Program-made: the position numbers and the translations under genes
Notes under the pieces: model-generated
The model's input: the letters and a program-made list of their open reading frames with translations, nothing else
Databases searched by the model: none
Told to the model about the DNA's origin: nothing
Part shown: positions 12,541 to 15,087 of the stretch, piece after piece
Position numbering within the stretch: the first letter of the stretch is position 1
Layout of the letters: every line of letters starts with the position of its first letter
DNA from: an uncultured Clostridia bacterium
GTDB lineage: Bacteria; Bacillota_A; Clostridia; Christensenellales; Aristaeellaceae
Length of the DNA: 15,087 bases
Direction of reading: 5' to 3'
Assembly: GCA_946408865.1 (NCBI GenBank)
Contig: CAMJTZ010000031.1
Coordinates: 1-15,087, forward strand

Positions 12541-14763
12541 TTATTTCGCCAGATCCTTTGCCACCTGCTGCGCCCGGCAGGTCCACAGGTTCTCCGCCTT
12601 CGCGGCCCTGCAGTTCCGCCGCTTCCGCGGCAGCAGCGCCGGATCCTCAAAGATCTCCCGGAACACCCGCTGGATAGCCTTCGCGCTGCAGGCGATGTTC
12701 CAGCCGATGTCGTTCTTCTCGACGAACGCCCCGATGGCCGTTCCGTATGTGCTCATCACCGGCAGCTCGTGCCCCAGGTATTCATACGCCTTGAAGGGCT
12801 TCGCCATGTCGATGTAGCTTCCCCGCTGAAACAGCAGGGATCCCAGATCCGCTTCGTCGTAGTACGGAGCCAGTTCGTCCCCGCTCTTGTGGATCACCTC
12901 GATCCGGTCGCAGAGATATTCCGCGAATCCCGGTCTTTCCCGTTCCCATTCCGCCTTCCGGCAGCAGAGGATCAGCCGGACGTTTTCCGTATCGTGCACT
13001 GCCTTGATCAGCTCGGCAATCTGGTAGTTTCCGCCCAAACCGCCCACGTAGAAAACCGTCAGCGGCCCGGTGATCTCCTTCTTCTCCGGAACCGTCAGGT
13101 TCTCCGCCCCCGGGGAAAGCTCCGCCATGATCCCACTGAGCTTTTCGCTTCCGATGACCTCCGAGAAGGTCTTCACGTCCGGCACATAGAACCGGTCCAG
13201 CAGTTTCTCGTACTGCCGGATGTCGTAGCGGTAGCACTGCAGGGCGCTTTCTTTTTTCCATCCCGGCAGCCCCGTGCCGTACCCCTCGTATTTCCAGAAA
13301 AGGTCGCTGTAGAACAGCCCTTCCGGAATCCCGTGCTTCTTCACAAACCGCAGAAATCCGTAGTCCAGAAAGGGATGCGTCGGCAGATGGCTGGGATCCG
13401 TCAGCAGTGTCGGCTCCGTATGGCTCTCCATATACAGAAACGCGAACTTTTCCCCGGCGATAATCCGCTTTTTCACGTCCCGGATCTGTCCCCGCCGTTC
13501 GGCCGAAGTCCCGGAGATCATCGTCACGTCGTATCCGATGTCCCGGAAGGCCTGCGCCATCTTCCGCGGCCGCATCATCCGCGCCCCCGCGCCGTGTTCG
13601 TCCAGCCTGTAGGGAAGATAGAAGATGCACCTTGGACCATGGGGACGGTTCCTCCGGTCCCCGTCAGGGGAAAATCCGCCGGAGGAACCGTCCCCATGGG
13701 GGATTTCCTCAAGCAGCTTTTCGATCTTCCCGAAACACTGATTCAGTTCGTAGTTTTCCAGCACGTGCTTCCGGCCTGCCTCGCCCATCTTCCGGCGCAG
13801 TTCCGGATCCTTATACAGCTTCCATACCGCCTCTGCGACGGCTTCCGGGTTCTGCCGCGGAACGACGGTTCCGGCCTCCCCGGCCGTTTCCATCAGGCCG
13901 CCCACGTCGGAGACGATCACCGGCGTGCCGCAGGCCTGGGCTTCCACCGCCGCCACCCCGAAGGATTCATACCGTACGGAGGGGATCACCGCGGCGTCCA
14001 GGTTCGCGTACAGGTTCGCGCATTCCTCCTGGGAAATCCGGCCCATGAATTCCGTAATCTCCGCAATTCCGAGCTCCCCGGCCAGCGCCTTCAGCTCCGC
14101 TTCCTGCGGTCCGTCCCCGGCGATTTTCACCCGCAGGTTCATCTCCGGATGCTCTTTCACGAGCATTGCCGCCGCCCGCAGCAGGATATCGATCCCGTAA
14201 ATCGGCATCAGGGATTTCACCACGCCGATCACAAACGCCCCGTCTGTCCGGTTCCGCTTCTCCGGAGAGAAAAGGGTCATGTCCACCCCGAAGGGCGTAA
14301 TGGCAAACGGCCGGTCCGTATACTTCCCCGCCTCCTCCGCCATCGCTCTGCTGGTGGAGAAAAGCGTTCCCGCCTTCTTCAGCGAGAACTGCAGCAGAGA
14401 TTTATGCAGCGTGCTCCGCCGGGGAAAGTCGTAGATATCGCTGCCCCATACGCTCAGCGCGTATCCCTTCACGCCGCTGAGGGCCATGGCGACGCCGTAG
14501 CTGGTGGCGTAGTGCGCGTGCACCACGTCCGGCCGGATCTCCCGGATTGTCTTCCGGATTTTTCCCCCGGCGGTCAGATATTTCAGCTTCCCCAGGTCGC
14601 TGCCGTCCGGGTCCACGCCCAGGTCCACCAGATGAACTTTTGCGCCGGGAATCTCCCCCGGCGTAAAGGAGATCACGTGGATTTCATGCCCTTTTCCCAG
14701 AAACCAGGCGCACCATTTCCGGATATGCGCGCTCCCCGCCGGGCCGACAAAACAGATCTTCAT
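12541..14763 (-). CDS. Double glycosyltransferase, apparently two genes fused through a REP pair
   Basis: A 740-codon uninterrupted frame. Residues 1-354 are a complete GT4-type GT-B glycosyltransferase: KICFVGPAGSAHIRKW, VVHAHYATSYG, SVWGSDI, IAGDGP and the E-x7-E motif (E266 and E274 in ESFGVAAVEAQACGTPVIVSD). Residues 355-377 (beginning PHGDGSSGG and ending RNRPHGP) are translated from two inverted REP palindromes. Residues 379-740 are a second GT-B type transferase (IFYLPYRLDEHGAGARMMRP; C-terminal KPFKAYEYLGHELPVMSTYG). Neither the stop of the first nor a usable start for the second is present, so the product is either one bifunctional protein or a broken second gene. It would add two sugars to the lipid-linked repeat unit at the inner face of the membrane. 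GAGG lies 8-10 bases before the ATG; the gene starts 14 bases after the dehydrogenase stop. Confidence 0.85.
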   Translation of the reverse strand: MKICFVGPAGSAHIRKWCAWFLGKGHEIHVISFTPGEIPGAKVHLVDLGVDPDGSDLGKLKYLTAGGKIRKTIREIRPDVVHAHYATSYGVAMALSGVKGYALSVWGSDIYDFPRRSTLHKSLLQFSLKKAGTLFSTSRAMAEEAGKYTDRPFAITPFGVDMTLFSPEKRNRTDGAFVIGVVKSLMPIYGIDILLRAAAMLVKEHPEMNLRVKIAGDGPQEAELKALAGELGIAEITEFMGRISQEECANLYANLDAAVIPSVRYESFGVAAVEAQACGTPVIVSDVGGLMETAGEAGTVVPRQNPEAVAEAVWKLYKDPELRRKMGEAGRKHVLENYELNQCFGKIEKLLEEIPHGDGSSGGFSPDGDRRNRPHGPRCIFYLPYRLDEHGAGARMMRPRKMAQAFRDIGYDVTMISGTSAERRGQIRDVKKRIIAGEKFAFLYMESHTEPTLLTDPSHLPTHPFLDYGFLRFVKKHGIPEGLFYSDLFWKYEGYGTGLPGWKKESALQCYRYDIRQYEKLLDRFYVPDVKTFSEVIGSEKLSGIMAELSPGAENLTVPEKKEITGPLTVFYVGGLGGNYQIAELIKAVHDTENVRLILCCRKAEWERERPGFAEYLCDRIEVIHKSGDELAPYYDEADLGSLLFQRGSYIDMAKPFKAYEYLGHELPVMSTYGTAIGAFVEKNDIGWNIACSAKAIQRVFREIFEDPALLPRKRRNCRAAKAENLWTCRAQQVAKDLAK
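13634..13660 (-). repeat. REP palindrome 6 (in the glycosyltransferase linker)
   Basis: The only copy in reverse orientation: GGACCATGGGG, the core ACGGTTCC and TCCGGTCC on the plus strand. It has intact 5-base arms and forms an inverted pair with REP 7, 15 bases away. It encodes the second half of the linker (D-R-R-N-R-P-H-G-P). Confidence 0.9.
13676..13702 (+). repeat. REP palindrome 7 (in the glycosyltransferase linker)
   Basis: CCGCC, the core GGAGGAACCGTCCCC and ATGGGGG; both outer arms are diverged, as in REP 3. It encodes PHGDGSSGG, the first half of the linker between the two glycosyltransferase domains. Confidence 0.88.
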
Positions 14764-14777
14764 TCCGTTTCCTCAGC

Positions 14778-15087
14778 TTACAGCCGCCAGAACCGCATAC
14801 CGCTGGCTTTCAGTTCGTCCATCCGGTACAGGGATTTCACGTCTACCAGCACTTTTTCGGCGTCCGGCAGTTCTTCCTTGAAAAGCTTTTTCACCTGCAT
14901 CATGGGCATATTCCGGAATTCCTTGTGCCCCACCGCGATGATGACACAGTCCGCCTTCGGAATCGTTTCCCAGGGGGTCAGCTCCACGCCGTATTCCTGC
15001 TTCGCCACCGCCGGATCTGCCCAGGGATCGGTGACCACCGGCCGGATCTCGTATTCCTCCAGCCGGCGGATGATGTCGACCACCTTG
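14778..15087 (-). CDS. Nucleotide-sugar dehydrogenase, C-terminal part (partial)
   Basis: The last 102 residues of a UDP-glucose/GDP-mannose dehydrogenase family protein; the frame is open through the end of the window, so the start and the NAD-binding and catalytic domains are outside. Recognisable C-terminal domain features are VVDIIRRLEEYEI, VTDPWADPAVAKQEYGV, ADCVIIAVGHKEF and VLVDVKSLY. Enzymes of this family oxidise UDP-sugars such as UDP-GlcNAc, UDP-ManNAc or UDP-glucose to uronic acids for surface polysaccharides; the exact substrate cannot be decided from this part. The DPWAD and AVGHKEF forms are closer to the WbpA/TviB/WecC branch than to plain UDP-glucose dehydrogenase. It is the first visible gene of the minus-strand polysaccharide operon, 14 bases before the glycosyltransferase gene. 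Confidence 0.88.
   Translation of the reverse strand, partial: KVVDIIRRLEEYEIRPVVTDPWADPAVAKQEYGVELTPWETIPKADCVIIAVGHKEFRNMPMMQVKKLFKEELPDAEKVLVDVKSLYRMDELKASGMRFWRL

Noticed and set aside
11081..12586. Upstream extension of the flippase frame to a 924-residue protein
   Set aside because: The extension overlaps the whole polymerase gene in another frame and is low-complexity; the flippase has a good family N-terminus at 11080 with ATGA coupling.
12782..13630. A 282-codon minus-strand frame inside the second glycosyltransferase domain
   Set aside because: A different frame from the one with family motifs; Arg/Gly-rich shadow sequence, although it begins near the REP and could be mistaken for the start of the second gene.
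3017..13702. The repeated palindromes as a CRISPR array
   Set aside because: Copies are dispersed in single or paired form, spacers are not regular, and a RAYT gene, not cas genes, accompanies them.

Overview
The window looks like the edge of a metagenome-assembled contig from a Clostridia-type Firmicute, probably a gut or rumen organism. The evidence is strong GGAGG-type ribosome sites, housekeeping-type TTGACA/TATAAT promoters with 17-base spacers, a DUF3048 (YerB-type) protein, and a Gram-positive style Wzx/Wzy polysaccharide operon. The organism assignment is inference; there is no marker gene. The first 51 bases carry an Illumina adapter fused to a duplicated contig end, so nothing before about base 52 should be read as genome.

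Layout. (1) 95-541, minus: a GtrA-type membrane protein with a near-consensus promoter. (2) About 600-2900: an AT-rich island, unlike the GC-rich remainder. It holds a three-gene plus-strand cassette (RelE/HigB-like toxin, XRE antitoxin, SecB-like chaperone) that fits a toxin-antitoxin-chaperone (TAC) module, a terminator, and an unrecognised helical protein on the minus strand. (3) 2872-4045: a complete REP-associated tyrosine transposase (RAYT) with REP palindromes at both ends, beside a truncated second copy. (4) 4053-7111: two divergently transcribed genes for exported proteins (a DUF3048 protein and an unknown one) with clear promoters and terminators. (5) 7024-15087, minus: a tightly packed extracellular polysaccharide operon. 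In transcription order it encodes a nucleotide-sugar dehydrogenase (partial, runs off the window), a double glycosyltransferase, a Wzy-type polymerase, a Wzx-type flippase, a polytopic DUF6020-like protein and two Wzz-like chain-length proteins.

How the parts work together. The operon could supply a uronic-acid-type sugar nucleotide, build a lipid-linked repeat unit with two glycosyltransferases, flip it (Wzx), polymerise it (Wzy) and set chain length (two Wzz-like proteins). Seven copies of a 27-base imperfect palindrome (core GGAACCGTCCCC) are spread over the window. They flank the RAYT and also sit at two gene junctions inside the polysaccharide operon.

The most striking observation is what those REPs do to proteins. 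The element has no stop codon in any of its six frames. One inverted pair joins two glycosyltransferase genes into a single 740-codon frame through a REP-encoded linker. A direct pair forms the C-terminal tail of the polymerase. The second notable system is the TAC-like cassette in the AT-rich island.
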